A stretch of DNA of 64,000 bases from Chryseolinea soli (GCF_003589925.1 NZ_CP032382.1:2170001-2234000), one strand, 5' to 3'. Numbered from the stretch's first letter, positions 54,579 to 63,578 are shown. Translations and numbers: made by a program. Notes: generated by a model from the letters alone, not told the origin.

Positions 54579-54818
54579 ATGGCACGAGTTTGTCAAATAA
54601 CTGGAAAAAGACCTCAGGTAGGTAACAACGTTTCGCACGCGAACAATAAGACCAAGAGAAGATTTCTTCCCAATCTTCAGAAGAAGCGTTTCTACATTCC
54701 TGAAGAAGATAAGTGGGTAACCTTGAAAGTGTCTACGAAGGCCATCAAGACCATTTCGAAATACGGCATCACCGCCGTGATGAAAGAAGCAAAAGCGAAC
54801 GGCAACCTCGTGTTGTAA
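54579..54818 (+). CDS. rpmB: 50S ribosomal protein L28
   Basis: A 79-residue L28 with the diagnostic start [21 protein letters not shown] and the NLQKKRFY segment. It lacks the zinc-binding cysteines found in some L28 forms, apart from one near the N-terminus. It is followed by rpmG after 16 bases, forming the conserved L28-L33 pair. Confidence 0.97.
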   Translation: MARVCQITGKRPQVGNNVSHANNKTKRRFLPNLQKKRFYIPEEDKWVTLKVSTKAIKTISKYGITAVMKEAKANGNLVL

Positions 54819-54834
54819 TAAATCATAAAGAATC

Positions 54835-55017
54835 ATGGCAAAGAAAGGTAACAGGATCCAGGTGATTTTAGAGTGCACAGAGCACAAAGCTACGGGCATG
54901 CCGGGCATGAGCCGCCACATCACCACCAAGAACCGTAAGAACACAACGGAGCGTTTGGAGTTGCGCAAATACAACCCCGTGCTGAAAAAATATACTGTTC
55001 ACAAAGAAATTAAATAA
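54835..55017 (+). CDS. rpmG: 50S ribosomal protein L33
   Basis: A 60-residue L33 with [17 protein letters not shown] at the start and the conserved [19 protein letters not shown]. It has only one cysteine, so it is the zinc-independent (C-minus) form. The next small gene begins two bases after its stop. Confidence 0.96.
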   Translation: MAKKGNRIQVILECTEHKATGMPGMSRHITTKNRKNTTERLELRKYNPVLKKYTVHKEIK

Positions 55018-55019
55018 CC

Positions 55020-55175
55020 ATGGCAAAGAAAGTAGTTGCGTCCCTCAAGAAAACCGACGGCAAGAGCTATGCTAAAGTGATCCGTGCGGTGAAGTCTGAA
55101 AAGACCGGTGCTTACACCTTCAAAGAAGAAATTGTTGCTGCTGACCTGGTGAAAGAAGTCCTGGCCAAAAAGTAA
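55020..55175 (+). CDS. DUF4295 family small protein
   Basis: A 51-residue lysine-rich protein starting MAKKVVASLKKTDGKSYAKV and ending VKEVLAKK. It matches DUF4295, a Bacteroidota-only family that almost always follows L28 and L33, and is probably ribosome-associated. It starts two bases after the rpmG stop, so the three are one unit. It is easy to miss because of its length. Confidence 0.85.
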   Translation: MAKKVVASLKKTDGKSYAKVIRAVKSEKTGAYTFKEEIVAADLVKEVLAKK

Positions 55176-55195
55176 TTCAATTCGGTAAGAATTTG

Positions 55196-55221
55196 AAAAG
55201 TCCCCTCGCGGGACTTTTTTT
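55196..55221 (+). terminator. terminator after the DUF4295 gene
   Basis: AAAAGTCCC/GGGACTTTT with a 5-base loop runs into seven T residues, 20 bases after the stop and 25 bases before ftsY. FtsY may therefore depend partly on read-through. Confidence 0.85.
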
Positions 55222-55246
55222 GTTTTAATCAATCTCCCTCTCATTT

Positions 55247-56212
55247 ATGGCATTATTCGGCAACCTGTTCTCTTCCGAAAAAAAAGAATCGCTCGATAAA
55301 GGCCTGGAAAAATCCAAGGAAAGCTTCTTCGGCAAACTGGGCAAAGCCCTGGTCGGCAAATCGACCGTCGACGACGAAGTGCTCGACAACCTGGAGGAGA
55401 TCCTGGTGTCGTCTGATGTGGGCGTGACCACCACCCTGAAGATCATCGAACGCATTCAACAGCGCGTGGCGCGTGATAAATACCTGGGCACCTCCGAGCT
55501 GGACCGCATCCTCAAAGAGGAGGTCGCCGGCCTGCTGTCGGAAAACAACACCGACGACATCGGAGACTTTGAAACCCCCGCGGACAAAAAGCCTTATGTG
55601 ATCATGGTCGTGGGGGTGAACGGTGTGGGCAAAACCACCACCATCGGGAAGCTCTCGGCCCAGTTCACAAAAAAAGGAAAGAAAGTATTGCTGGGCGCTG
55701 CCGACACCTTCCGGGCTGCGGCCGTGGATCAATTGAAATTGTGGGGTGAGCGTGTAGGCGTGCCGGTAGTCTCAAAAGGGATGAACACCGACCCCTCTGC
55801 CGTGGCCTACGATGCCGTGCAGGCTGGCGTGGATCAGAACGCCGACGTCATCATCATCGATACGGCCGGAAGACTTCATACCAAGGTGAACCTCATGGCC
55901 GAGCTCACCAAGATCAAACGCGTCATGCAAAAAGTGATCCCCGATGCACCCCACGAAGTGTTGTTGGTTTTGGATGGGAGCACCGGTCAGAACGCCATGA
56001 TCCAGGCGCGCGAGTTCACCAAGGCCACGGAGGTAACGGCGCTCGCCATCACCAAGCTCGATGGCACAGCCAAGGGCGGCGTGGTGATCGGCATTTCGGA
56101 TGAATTTAAGATCCCGGTAAAATATATCGGCGTCGGCGAAAAAGTCGGCGACCTCCAGACCTTCAGCAAGACTGAATTTGTAGACTCACTTTTCCGGAGA
56201 AACAGTGGGTAG
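55247..56212 (+). CDS. ftsY: signal recognition particle receptor FtsY
   Basis: A 321-residue SRP receptor with a short N-terminus instead of the long acidic A domain of E. coli. The N domain covers about 25-100; the G domain has the P-loop GVNGVGKTT at 123-131, the ADTFRAAA segment, and D205-TAGR. It docks ribosomes making membrane proteins at the translocon. Its last 27 bases overlap the end of the convergent DUF6048 gene. Confidence 0.96.
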   Translation: MALFGNLFSSEKKESLDKGLEKSKESFFGKLGKALVGKSTVDDEVLDNLEEILVSSDVGVTTTLKIIERIQQRVARDKYLGTSELDRILKEEVAGLLSENNTDDIGDFETPADKKPYVIMVVGVNGVGKTTTIGKLSAQFTKKGKKVLLGAADTFRAAAVDQLKLWGERVGVPVVSKGMNTDPSAVAYDAVQAGVDQNADVIIIDTAGRLHTKVNLMAELTKIKRVMQKVIPDAPHEVLLVLDGSTGQNAMIQAREFTKATEVTALAITKLDGTAKGGVVIGISDEFKIPVKYIGVGEKVGDLQTFSKTEFVDSLFRRNSG

Positions 56213-56905
56213 TTTCCGGAAGGGAATGCGAATGAAGATCTGATAGTTGAAGCCCCAGTACGAATCTTTTTCGGCCAGGCCATAGCCGGGCACATCGTGC
56301 GGCAACATGGCCGGTGTGCCGCCGGTGCTGAGACCGAATTTGAAACGGGCCGTGTAGCCCATCCAGATCATTTTCCAAATCTTTACGCGCAGTCCCGTAG
56401 TCAGCTCCAGCCAATGTGCGCTCACATCGGTATTGTTGTAGGTCCCGCTATACACATAGTTAGTTCCTGGGGCCCAAAGCGAGTCGACGACAATCACGGA
56501 ATACTGTTCCGAAAATTTTGACACGCCATAGCGAAATCCAACAAAGAACATGTTGCGGTCCGGATCGTTCTTCAGAAAATTCACGTCTATGCCTACGCGG
56601 AAATAATTGCCGGTGTTCGTATAGTTGCTGCTGTCGCCATCGGAAAGATAGGTGCGCCCCCAATGGCCGTAGTCAACCGCCAGATAGTAGCGGTAAAAGT
56701 CGATGTCACCATTGAACTCCCAGCCTTTGAAAGTCTTGTCATAATGGCTTTTTGCCAAAGCAATGGCGTCGGTGCCAAAGCGCACCCCGGTGGGCCGGAA
56801 GTCAGGCTTCACCTTGACCTTCGTCGTGTCTGACTTTTCTTTTTCCTGGGCAAGCGCCGGAAGGGAGAAGAACAGGAGAAGCGCTATGGTATAGAATAAC
56901 TTCAA
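56186..56905 (-). CDS. DUF6048 family secreted protein (outer-membrane barrel-like)
   Basis: A 239-residue protein with a signal peptide ending in ALAQ. The body consists of alternating strands with aromatic ends (FYRYYLAVDYGHWG, MFFVGFRYGVSKF) and ends in IFIRIPF before a short tail, consistent with an outer-membrane beta-barrel. It resembles DUF6048, which in Bacteroidota is usually paired with DUF6452, as here. The start is TTG; no ATG or GTG fits before the signal peptide. The 3' end overlaps ftsY by 27 bases. Confidence 0.75.
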   Translation of the reverse strand: MKLFYTIALLLFFSLPALAQEKEKSDTTKVKVKPDFRPTGVRFGTDAIALAKSHYDKTFKGWEFNGDIDFYRYYLAVDYGHWGRTYLSDGDSSNYTNTGNYFRVGIDVNFLKNDPDRNMFFVGFRYGVSKFSEQYSVIVVDSLWAPGTNYVYSGTYNNTDVSAHWLELTTGLRVKIWKMIWMGYTARFKFGLSTGGTPAMLPHDVPGYGLAEKDSYWGFNYQIFIRIPFRKLPTVSPEK

Positions 56906-56920
56906 GATGAATCGGATGGG

Positions 56921-57757
56921 CTAGTTTAGGATGGTTTCAAGGTTGAGGATAGCAGGGTCTATGGTGTTTTTATTGAGAAATTTGTAATGCAGGGTGTCCC
57001 CGACCAGTGTGGTGGTCTTCGCTACTTTCAGGGCTGTAAACAACGTAGTCGTATCGCACGCGTCAACCGCCCACAGTCTTCTTTGGCGGGTATAGGTGAT
57101 ATCGAGCACACGGGTCCCCACCGAACCGAAATCAAATACATACTGCACGTGGTCTGTCTTTTTGTTGAGGGGCAGGTACACCGACGAAAGCGTATCATTC
57201 GGGAGCGTGATCACAGCGTCGAAATCTGATGTGATCGATTGGATGGCCACCAGGCTATCTTCCGTGGTGGTGGACGTAAGCCTGTGCTTAAAGCTCACCC
57301 CAAAAAAATCGGGATGAGCACAGCGAAAGATCTGAATGTTTACCGACGAAGGATTTGTGGGCTTGGTACTATAGATGCTGAGGGAATCGAACGTGTTTGC
57401 CCGCACGTCGAGTCCATCGAAAACATGGCGCTCGCCGCAATCGGCGGAAACGAATTGGATTTTGGCATTATATCCTAAAAGAAAGGAATCTTTGCGGCCG
57501 TCGGTCCAGTGAAAAACATATTGTAATGTGTCGCTCAGGGGGTCCAGGGGCAGGCCAATGGAGGAAGCGATGGTGGAGACTACCGTGATGTTTGTACCGG
57601 AGATTTCCGCGTGGTCGAGCGTCTTTTCGTCGGCACCAAAGCCCATGACCCTGAAATTGATGCCGAATTCGCTGTTAGTCAACCGAAAGCAATCGGGGTT
57701 ATCGAGGCACGAAATGGCAATAGCAGCTAAAAAAGTGAACCAGATGGCTTTTTTCAT
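56921..57757 (-). CDS. DUF6452 family lipoprotein
   Basis: A 278-residue predicted lipoprotein with the lipobox AISC at about residue 17, followed by DNPDCFRLTNSEFGINF, the typical opening of DUF6452. Two similar halves are visible, each with the pattern LPLDPLSDTLQYVF or VYLPLNKKTDHVQYVFDF, suggesting an internal duplication. Function unknown. It ends 16 bases upstream of the DUF6048 start, so both form an operon. The ATG at 57757 gives the signal peptide directly. Confidence 0.75.
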   Translation of the reverse strand: MKKAIWFTFLAAIAISCLDNPDCFRLTNSEFGINFRVMGFGADEKTLDHAEISGTNITVVSTIASSIGLPLDPLSDTLQYVFHWTDGRKDSFLLGYNAKIQFVSADCGERHVFDGLDVRANTFDSLSIYSTKPTNPSSVNIQIFRCAHPDFFGVSFKHRLTSTTTEDSLVAIQSITSDFDAVITLPNDTLSSVYLPLNKKTDHVQYVFDFGSVGTRVLDITYTRQRRLWAVDACDTTTLFTALKVAKTTTLVGDTLHYKFLNKNTIDPAILNLETILN

Positions 57758-57825
57758 GGTTATGATGCGGCTGTAAAGATAAGTTAACGGCCCAAAGCCC
57801 AAATTCCGTGCCCGTTAATTTTTAG

Positions 57826-57833
57826 TATTTTTG
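57826..57833 (+). promoter_or_regulatory. -7 promoter box for rimO
   Basis: TATTTTTG is a full match to TAnnTTTG, 26 bases before the TTG start. No -33 element could be assigned. Confidence 0.4.
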
Positions 57834-57859
57834 CACCCTATTACAAGACGCGAATTGCA

Positions 57860-59191
57860 TTGAAAACGAAGGGAACCAAGAACACCAAAGTCAACATCGT
57901 CACCCTGGGCTGCTCCAAGAACCTGGTAGACTCCGAAGTACTGCTCACCCAATTGCGGGGCAACGGCATCGACGCCGTGCACGAGTCCAAAACCGACGAC
58001 GCCAGCGTGGTGGTGATCAACACCTGCGGTTTCATCGATAACGCCAAACAAGAGTCCATCGACACCATTCTGCGCTATGTAGACGCCAAGGAAGAAGGGA
58101 TTGTGGACAAGGTCTACGTGACCGGCTGCCTTTCGCAGCGCTACAAAGACGACCTCGAAAAAGAAATCCCCGAAGTGGACGCCTGGTTTGGCACCCGCGA
58201 CCTGTCGCGCATGCTCAAGGTGTTCAAGGCCAATTACAAGCACGAACTGGTAGGCGAGCGCATACTGACCAACCCAAGCCATTATGCCTACCTGAAGATC
58301 TCCGAAGGCTGCGACCGCCCCTGTTCATTCTGCGCCATACCCATCATGCGCGGCGGCCACATTTCGCGGCCCATGGAAGAGCTGGTGCTGGAAGCCCGGA
58401 ACCTGGCCAAGAACGGCACAAAAGAATTGTTGCTCATCGCCCAGGACTCCACCTACTATGGGCTTGATCTGTATAAGAAAAGAAATCTCGCCGATCTGCT
58501 CCGGAATCTTTCGGATGTGGAAGGCATCGACTGGATCCGCTTGCACTATGCCTTCCCCACCGGTTTCCCCATGGACGCCCTGGAAGTGATGGCCGAGCGC
58601 AGCAACATCTGCAAATACATCGACATCCCCCTGCAACATGCATCCACCCGGATGCTGCAAGTGATGCGGCGCGGGACCACGCGCGATAAGACGGAAGCCT
58701 TGTTGCAAACCATCCGCGAGAAAGTGCCGGGCATTGCCATCCGCACGACCATGATCGCCGGCCATCCCACGGAGAGCCAGCAAGACTTTGAGGAGATGAT
58801 GGACTTTGTTGAGAAGTCCCGCTTCGACCGCCTCGGCATATTCTCCTATTCACACGAAGAAAACACACACAGCTATAGCCTGCCCGACGATGTGCCGGCA
58901 GAGGTGAAACAACAACGCCTCGAAGACGTGATGGCACTACAAGAGGGCATTTCGCTGGAGCTGAACTCGCAAAAGATCGGCAAGACCTTCAAGGTATTGG
59001 TCGACCGCAAAGAAGGCGGCAACTTCATCGGCCGCACCGAGCACGACTCGCCCGAGGTAGACAACGAAGTGATCATCGAAAGTCCCGGTGACTACCTCCG
59101 GTTGGGAGATTTTGTTAACGTATTCATAACGGGTGCTACCGAGTTTGATTTAACCGGTAGCGCGGTTCAAGGAGCGGCTGTAAAATCTTAA
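57860..59191 (+). CDS. rimO: ribosomal protein S12 methylthiotransferase RimO
   Basis: A 443-residue radical-SAM enzyme that adds a methylthio group to an aspartate of S12. The N-terminal cluster is held by C18, C56 and C90; the radical-SAM cluster by C151, C155 and C158 in CDRPCSFC. A C-terminal TRAM-like domain follows from about 375. The start is TTG; the next in-frame ATG would delete the first cysteines. bshC follows after 68 bases. Confidence 0.95.
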   Translation: MKTKGTKNTKVNIVTLGCSKNLVDSEVLLTQLRGNGIDAVHESKTDDASVVVINTCGFIDNAKQESIDTILRYVDAKEEGIVDKVYVTGCLSQRYKDDLEKEIPEVDAWFGTRDLSRMLKVFKANYKHELVGERILTNPSHYAYLKISEGCDRPCSFCAIPIMRGGHISRPMEELVLEARNLAKNGTKELLLIAQDSTYYGLDLYKKRNLADLLRNLSDVEGIDWIRLHYAFPTGFPMDALEVMAERSNICKYIDIPLQHASTRMLQVMRRGTTRDKTEALLQTIREKVPGIAIRTTMIAGHPTESQQDFEEMMDFVEKSRFDRLGIFSYSHEENTHSYSLPDDVPAEVKQQRLEDVMALQEGISLELNSQKIGKTFKVLVDRKEGGNFIGRTEHDSPEVDNEVIIESPGDYLRLGDFVNVFITGATEFDLTGSAVQGAAVKS

Positions 59192-59259
59192 ACCTAATCC
59201 ATAAATTGCCGTTATTCGGATTATGGTTTTAAAGCGTCCCACCAACTTTAACTCTTGCC

Positions 59260-60828
59260 ATGCAGCTTGATAAGGTCTCCCTTGCTGATACCCATGCGTT
59301 CAGCAATTTCTTCCTCGACTATCTGCAGCAAAAAGAAACACTCAAACCCTTTTATCATCGTTTTCCCACCCTCGAAAATTTCGGCGGACAGATCGCGGAT
59401 AAAAAGTCTTCGTTCACCCCGCATCAACGCGAGGTGTTGGTCACAGCACTGCAAAAACAATATGAAGGCTTCACGCTCTCACCGGCGGTTGCAGAAAACA
59501 TTGCAGCGCTCAAAGCGGGAAATACTTTTTCGGTGACCACCGGGCACCAGCTGAATATCTTTACAGGGCCGCTGTATTTTATTTTTAAGATCGTCACGGT
59601 CATCAACACGTGCCGTGAACTGAAGGCGCGCTACCCCGAATCGAATTTCGTGCCCGTCTATTGGATGGCTTCGGAAGACCATGACTATGAAGAGATAAAA
59701 TACTTCAAACTGTTTGGTAAAAAATATACTTGGGAAACCGATCAGAAAGGCGCGGTAGGACGATTCCACACCAAGGGATTGGATAAACTTGCACAGGAGA
59801 TATCTGGAGACACCAAGATCTTCACGGAGGCCTATTCAAAACGAAAGACGCTGAGTGCGGCCGTAAGACACTATGTAAATGCCTTGTTTGCCAACGAAGG
59901 CCTCGTGGTCATCGATGGCGACGATCGTTCTCTAAAGTCGCTGTTCGTCGATGTGATGCGTGAGGATGTGCTTCGTCAAAACACGAAGAAGCTCGTGGAT
60001 CCCACCAACACCGCGCTGGAAAATCAGGGCTACAAGACGCAGATATTTTGTCGTGATATAAATTTCTTTTACCTGGCATCCGGCGTCCGGAACCGTATCG
60101 AAAAACAAGGTGATCGCTTTACTGTATTGGAGAGCGATCTTTCTTTTTCGGAGCAGGAAATGGAAAAGATCATCGCTGAAGAACCGGAGAAGCTTAGCCC
60201 CAACGTGATCCTACGGCCGTTGTACCAGGAAATGATCCTGCCCAACGTGGCCTATGTGGGCGGTCCGGCCGAAGTGATCTACTGGCTGCAATTGAAAGAA
60301 GTGTTCGATCAGTTCAAGACCCCTTTTCCGATGATCATGCCCCGCAATTTCGGGATGGTCATGGATCACGAAGTGGCGCGCAAATTTTCCAAGACCTCGC
60401 TACAGCTCAAGGATCTGTTTGAAGAAAAGAATTACCTGTTCAATCATTGGGTACTCACGCATTCGCCGCGCAACCTCACCGTGGGCCAGGAGCGCGCTGC
60501 TGTCACCGAACTCTTTGCGACGTTGAAGCGACGGGCCGAGTCCATCGATACCACCTTGGAGCCTTTTGTGGGCGCAGAGGGAAAACGGGCTTTGAATAGC
60601 CTGGAGAAAATTGAGCGCAAGCTGCTGCGCGCCGAGAAACGCCAGCACGGCGACAAGCTCCGCCAGATCGAAGCGGTGAAAGACCAACTTTTTCCCAACG
60701 GCGGATTGCAGGAGCGCACCGACAATTTTCTCAACTTCTACCAGCGCGACCCGGAGTTTATTACTCGCCTGTTGAAAACATTCGATCCCCTGGATTACAG
60801 CTTCAACATCTTGTCGTACGTAGACTAG
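59260..60828 (+). CDS. bshC: bacillithiol biosynthesis cysteine-adding enzyme BshC
   Basis: A 522-residue protein matching BshC, which adds cysteine to glucosaminyl-malate in the last step of bacillithiol synthesis. Diagnostic blocks are TGHQLNIFTGPLYFIFK (about 87-103), PVYWMASEDHDYEEI, and NVAYVGGPAEVIYWLQL. The C-terminal part contains the long coiled coil typical of the enzyme. It shows the organism probably uses bacillithiol as its low-molecular-weight thiol. bshA and bshB are not in the window. Confidence 0.93.
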   Translation: MQLDKVSLADTHAFSNFFLDYLQQKETLKPFYHRFPTLENFGGQIADKKSSFTPHQREVLVTALQKQYEGFTLSPAVAENIAALKAGNTFSVTTGHQLNIFTGPLYFIFKIVTVINTCRELKARYPESNFVPVYWMASEDHDYEEIKYFKLFGKKYTWETDQKGAVGRFHTKGLDKLAQEISGDTKIFTEAYSKRKTLSAAVRHYVNALFANEGLVVIDGDDRSLKSLFVDVMREDVLRQNTKKLVDPTNTALENQGYKTQIFCRDINFFYLASGVRNRIEKQGDRFTVLESDLSFSEQEMEKIIAEEPEKLSPNVILRPLYQEMILPNVAYVGGPAEVIYWLQLKEVFDQFKTPFPMIMPRNFGMVMDHEVARKFSKTSLQLKDLFEEKNYLFNHWVLTHSPRNLTVGQERAAVTELFATLKRRAESIDTTLEPFVGAEGKRALNSLEKIERKLLRAEKRQHGDKLRQIEAVKDQLFPNGGLQERTDNFLNFYQRDPEFITRLLKTFDPLDYSFNILSYVD

Positions 60829-60847
60829 GCCGAATGCAATAGCCTGC

Positions 60848-60855
60848 TATCTTTG
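60848..60855 (+). promoter_or_regulatory. -7 promoter box directly before the cyclo-ligase gene
   Basis: TATCTTTG, a full match to TAnnTTTG, ends four bases before the ATG at 60860. Transcription would begin at or close to the start codon, suggesting a leaderless mRNA. Confidence 0.45.
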
Positions 60856-60859
60856 TTTC

Positions 60860-61447
60860 ATGACCAAAGCATCGCTGCGAAAAGAGTTTCTGCAAAAGCG
60901 GCTGGCACTCTCCGAGGCCGACTACGCGCAGTTGAATTTTCAGCTTTACCAAATTTTTTTCTCCAGCATGGACCTCTCCTTCATCAAGGTGCTGCACACC
61001 TTTTTGCCGTTGCAAAAAAATAAAGAACCCGATACGTGGATCATCATCGACCGGATACGGCGGGAGTTTCCGCATATCCTTTTGTCCCTTCCCCGCATAG
61101 ACCAAGCAACAGGAGCCTTAGAGAATATTTTTTTTGAAGGCCTACACCAATTGGAAAAGAACACCTGGGGCATAGCCGAACCCAAACAAGGTGTGCCCAC
61201 ACCGCCGCAGCAGATCGATATGGTTTTGGTACCCCTGCTGGCGTGCGACACGAATGGGCAACGCGTTGGCTATGGCAAAGGATTTTATGACAAGTTCCTG
61301 GTGACGTGCCGACCCGATTGCATCACCGTGGGCATTTCCTTTTTTGAGCCGGTCGAACCCATCGACGACGTCAATGCGTTTGATGTGCCCTTGCAATACT
61401 GCCTCACACCGACAACGCTACACCGTTTTCGTCAAACGTCCTTTTAG
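60860..61447 (+). CDS. 5-formyltetrahydrofolate cyclo-ligase
   Basis: A 195-residue enzyme that converts 5-formyl-THF to 5,10-methenyl-THF with ATP. The N-terminus (ASLRKEFLQKRLAL) and the C-terminal ATP/folate motif RVGYGKGFYDKFL (about 133-145) define the family. Its stop codon overlaps the stop codon of the convergent agmatine deiminase gene (shared bases TTAG at 61444-61447). Confidence 0.92.
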   Translation: MTKASLRKEFLQKRLALSEADYAQLNFQLYQIFFSSMDLSFIKVLHTFLPLQKNKEPDTWIIIDRIRREFPHILLSLPRIDQATGALENIFFEGLHQLEKNTWGIAEPKQGVPTPPQQIDMVLVPLLACDTNGQRVGYGKGFYDKFLVTCRPDCITVGISFFEPVEPIDDVNAFDVPLQYCLTPTTLHRFRQTSF

Positions 61448-62547
61448 ACAGCAGGCTCCTGTTGGCTCAGGCAGTGGAAGGACCCCAGCCCCCAAATGAT
61501 ATCAAGCGAATCGAGGCCGATCACTTTGCGGTCGGGAAAGCATTGCTGCAGAATTTGCAGGGCTTTGTCGTCTTGCTTATCGCGGAAGGTGGGGACCACT
61601 ACATATTTGTTGCTGATATAGAAATTCGCGTACGATGCAGGAAGCCGCATGTCTTCGTAGACCACCGCCGAGGGTAGCGGCAACTCCACAATGTTGAGTG
61701 GCTTGCCATTTTCGAGGCGAAGCGTTTTTAAGGTCTTGAGATTCTCGTGGAGGGGCTCGTAGTTTTCGTCTTGCTTATCGGTTTCCACCACGGTCACGAC
61801 GGTGTCTTCATTGACAAAGCGCGTGATGTCGTCGATGTGGCCGTCGGTGTCGTCGCCGACAACACCATCGCCCAACCAAAGAATATTTTCAACACCGTAA
61901 AATTGATGAAGGAATTCTTCGATCTCTTTTTGATTGAAGGTGGGATTCCGATTCGGGTTGAGGAGACAAGAAGTCGTTGTCAAAACGGTGCCCTTTCCAT
62001 TGAAATCTACCGAGCCGCCTTCCATGACGATGCCCGGGTAGATAATGGGGATATTATAATGCTCTGCGATGTGCGTGGGAATGCGATCGTCCAGGTCGAA
62101 CGGAGGATATTTTCCACCCCAGGCATTATAGCCCCAGTCGACAATGATCTTTTTTTGTGTAGTCTTCGGGTTGATCAGGAACGCAGGGCCGTGGTCGCGG
62201 CACCAGGCATCGTTGGTGGGGTGGACGAAGATGTTGATGTTTTTGAAATCGCCGCCGGCTTGTTCGATGTGTCGCGTGGCTTTCGCCTTCATCGCTTCAT
62301 CGACTACGTTGATGTTAACTTTTTCGCCCTCGGCGACGAGCTTGATGAACTGGGCGTAGATGGGGTAGATGGTTTCGATCTTGCCGGGCCAGGAGGCTTC
62401 TTTGTGAGGCCAGCTTAGCCAGGTGGCAGTGTGGGGTGCAAACTCTGCGGGGAAATGATAGCCGAGTTGCTGAGGGGTGTGCGTGGCGGGAAGGCCAACG
62501 GTTTTGAAATCAGAAAGCTTAGTGGTTCGAAAATCGGATGGATGCAT
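61444..62547 (-). CDS. aguA: agmatine deiminase
   Basis: A 367-residue enzyme that hydrolyses agmatine to N-carbamoylputrescine. Catalytic candidates are the C-terminal C359 in GSFHCLSQQEP, the histidine in DDTDGHIDD, and the WCRDHGP motif. The N-terminal HTATWLSWPHKE block is diagnostic of the family. It lies 149 bp downstream of aguB on the same strand; together they convert agmatine to putrescine. The gap is filled by a dispersed palindrome. Confidence 0.92.
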   Translation of the reverse strand: MHPSDFRTTKLSDFKTVGLPATHTPQQLGYHFPAEFAPHTATWLSWPHKEASWPGKIETIYPIYAQFIKLVAEGEKVNINVVDEAMKAKATRHIEQAGGDFKNINIFVHPTNDAWCRDHGPAFLINPKTTQKKIIVDWGYNAWGGKYPPFDLDDRIPTHIAEHYNIPIIYPGIVMEGGSVDFNGKGTVLTTTSCLLNPNRNPTFNQKEIEEFLHQFYGVENILWLGDGVVGDDTDGHIDDITRFVNEDTVVTVVETDKQDENYEPLHENLKTLKTLRLENGKPLNIVELPLPSAVVYEDMRLPASYANFYISNKYVVVPTFRDKQDDKALQILQQCFPDRKVIGLDSLDIIWGLGSFHCLSQQEPAV

Positions 62548-62584
62548 CTGTCGGTTCAGTTTCGGATAGAAAAATCAAAAGTTG

Positions 62585-62675
62585 AACCGCAAAGACGCAA
62601 AGAGCGCAAAGTCAACGCAAAGAAAATACAAGCCTTGCTTTGCGTTAACTTTGCGTCCTTTGCGTCTTTGCGGTT
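62585..62675. repeat. dispersed CGCAAAG palindrome, copy 2
   Basis: Two 38-base arms (62585-62622 and 62638-62675) match as inverted repeats at 35 of 38 positions around a 15-base loop. Each arm is made of repeated CGCAAAG-type units. It lies between aguB and aguA on the transcribed strand, so the RNA would form a long hairpin. The right arm contains TAACTTTG on the plus strand, a -7-like box. Copy 1 is at 17503-17575. Confidence 0.88.
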
Positions 62676-62696
62676 TAATGTATTTTTTCGGACGCC

Positions 62697-63578
62697 TCAG
62701 TCTTCATCAATATACCGCTTCGTAATCGGCTGATACGAATCGATACGACGGTCGCGCAAAAACGGCCAATGCGTTCTATACCGATCGGTTTTACTCAGGT
62801 CAAGCGACAACACCTTCACCTCTTCCTGATCGGCGGAAGCCTGATACAAAATGCTTCCAAACGGGTTCGAAAAAAACGATCCTCCCCAGAACTTCATCGC
62901 CCCATCCTGCTCGAACCCAACACGGTTCACGCTCACCACGTGCACACCATTCGCCACGGCGTGACTGCGCTGAATGGTTTGCCAGGCATTGTATTGCTCC
63001 GTGTTTGTTTCTTCGTCCTGAGAAGTGGCCCAGCCGATGGCGGTGGGATAAAATAAGATCTCTGCGCCCATCAACGCGGTGATGCGGGCAGCTTCCGGGT
63101 ACCATTGATCCCAGCAGATGAGCACGCCGATGGTGGCAAACCGGGTCTTGAAAACTTTATAGCCCAGGTCGCCGGGCGTGAAATAGAATTTTTCATAATA
63201 CGCCGGGTCATCGGGGATGTGCATCTTGCGATACTTGCCCAGGTAGGCACCATCGGCATCCAGCACGGCGGTGGTATTGTGATAAATGCCTTCTGTGCGT
63301 TTTTCGAAAAGCGACGCGATGATGACCACCCCAAGTTCTTTGGCCACGACCTTCAGGGCATCGGTGGAGGGGCCGGGAATGGATTCGGCCAGTTTAAAAT
63401 TCTGGTAATCCTCCACATCACAGAAGTACAAAGAAGTAAACAATTCCTGGAGGCAAACGATCTGCGCGCCTTTCGCGGCGGCTTCGCGGATCTTGGTGAT
63501 CGCCTTTGCCAGATTTTCGCCCGGGTCTTTGGTGCACGACATCTGCACGAGTCCCACATTCACTGTTTTTCCTGCCAC
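62697..63578 (-). CDS. aguB: N-carbamoylputrescine amidase
   Basis: A 293-residue carbon-nitrogen hydrolase releasing ammonia and CO2 from N-carbamoylputrescine to give putrescine. The catalytic triad is E45 (LQELF), K118 (YRKMHIPD) and C155 (ICWDQWYPEAAR). The segment KFYFTPGD and the end THWPFLRDRRID are typical of AguB. The start is GTG at 63578. It precedes aguA, completing the plant-type agmatine route to putrescine. Confidence 0.93.
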   Translation of the reverse strand: MAGKTVNVGLVQMSCTKDPGENLAKAITKIREAAAKGAQIVCLQELFTSLYFCDVEDYQNFKLAESIPGPSTDALKVVAKELGVVIIASLFEKRTEGIYHNTTAVLDADGAYLGKYRKMHIPDDPAYYEKFYFTPGDLGYKVFKTRFATIGVLICWDQWYPEAARITALMGAEILFYPTAIGWATSQDEETNTEQYNAWQTIQRSHAVANGVHVVSVNRVGFEQDGAMKFWGGSFFSNPFGSILYQASADQEEVKVLSLDLSKTDRYRTHWPFLRDRRIDSYQPITKRYIDED

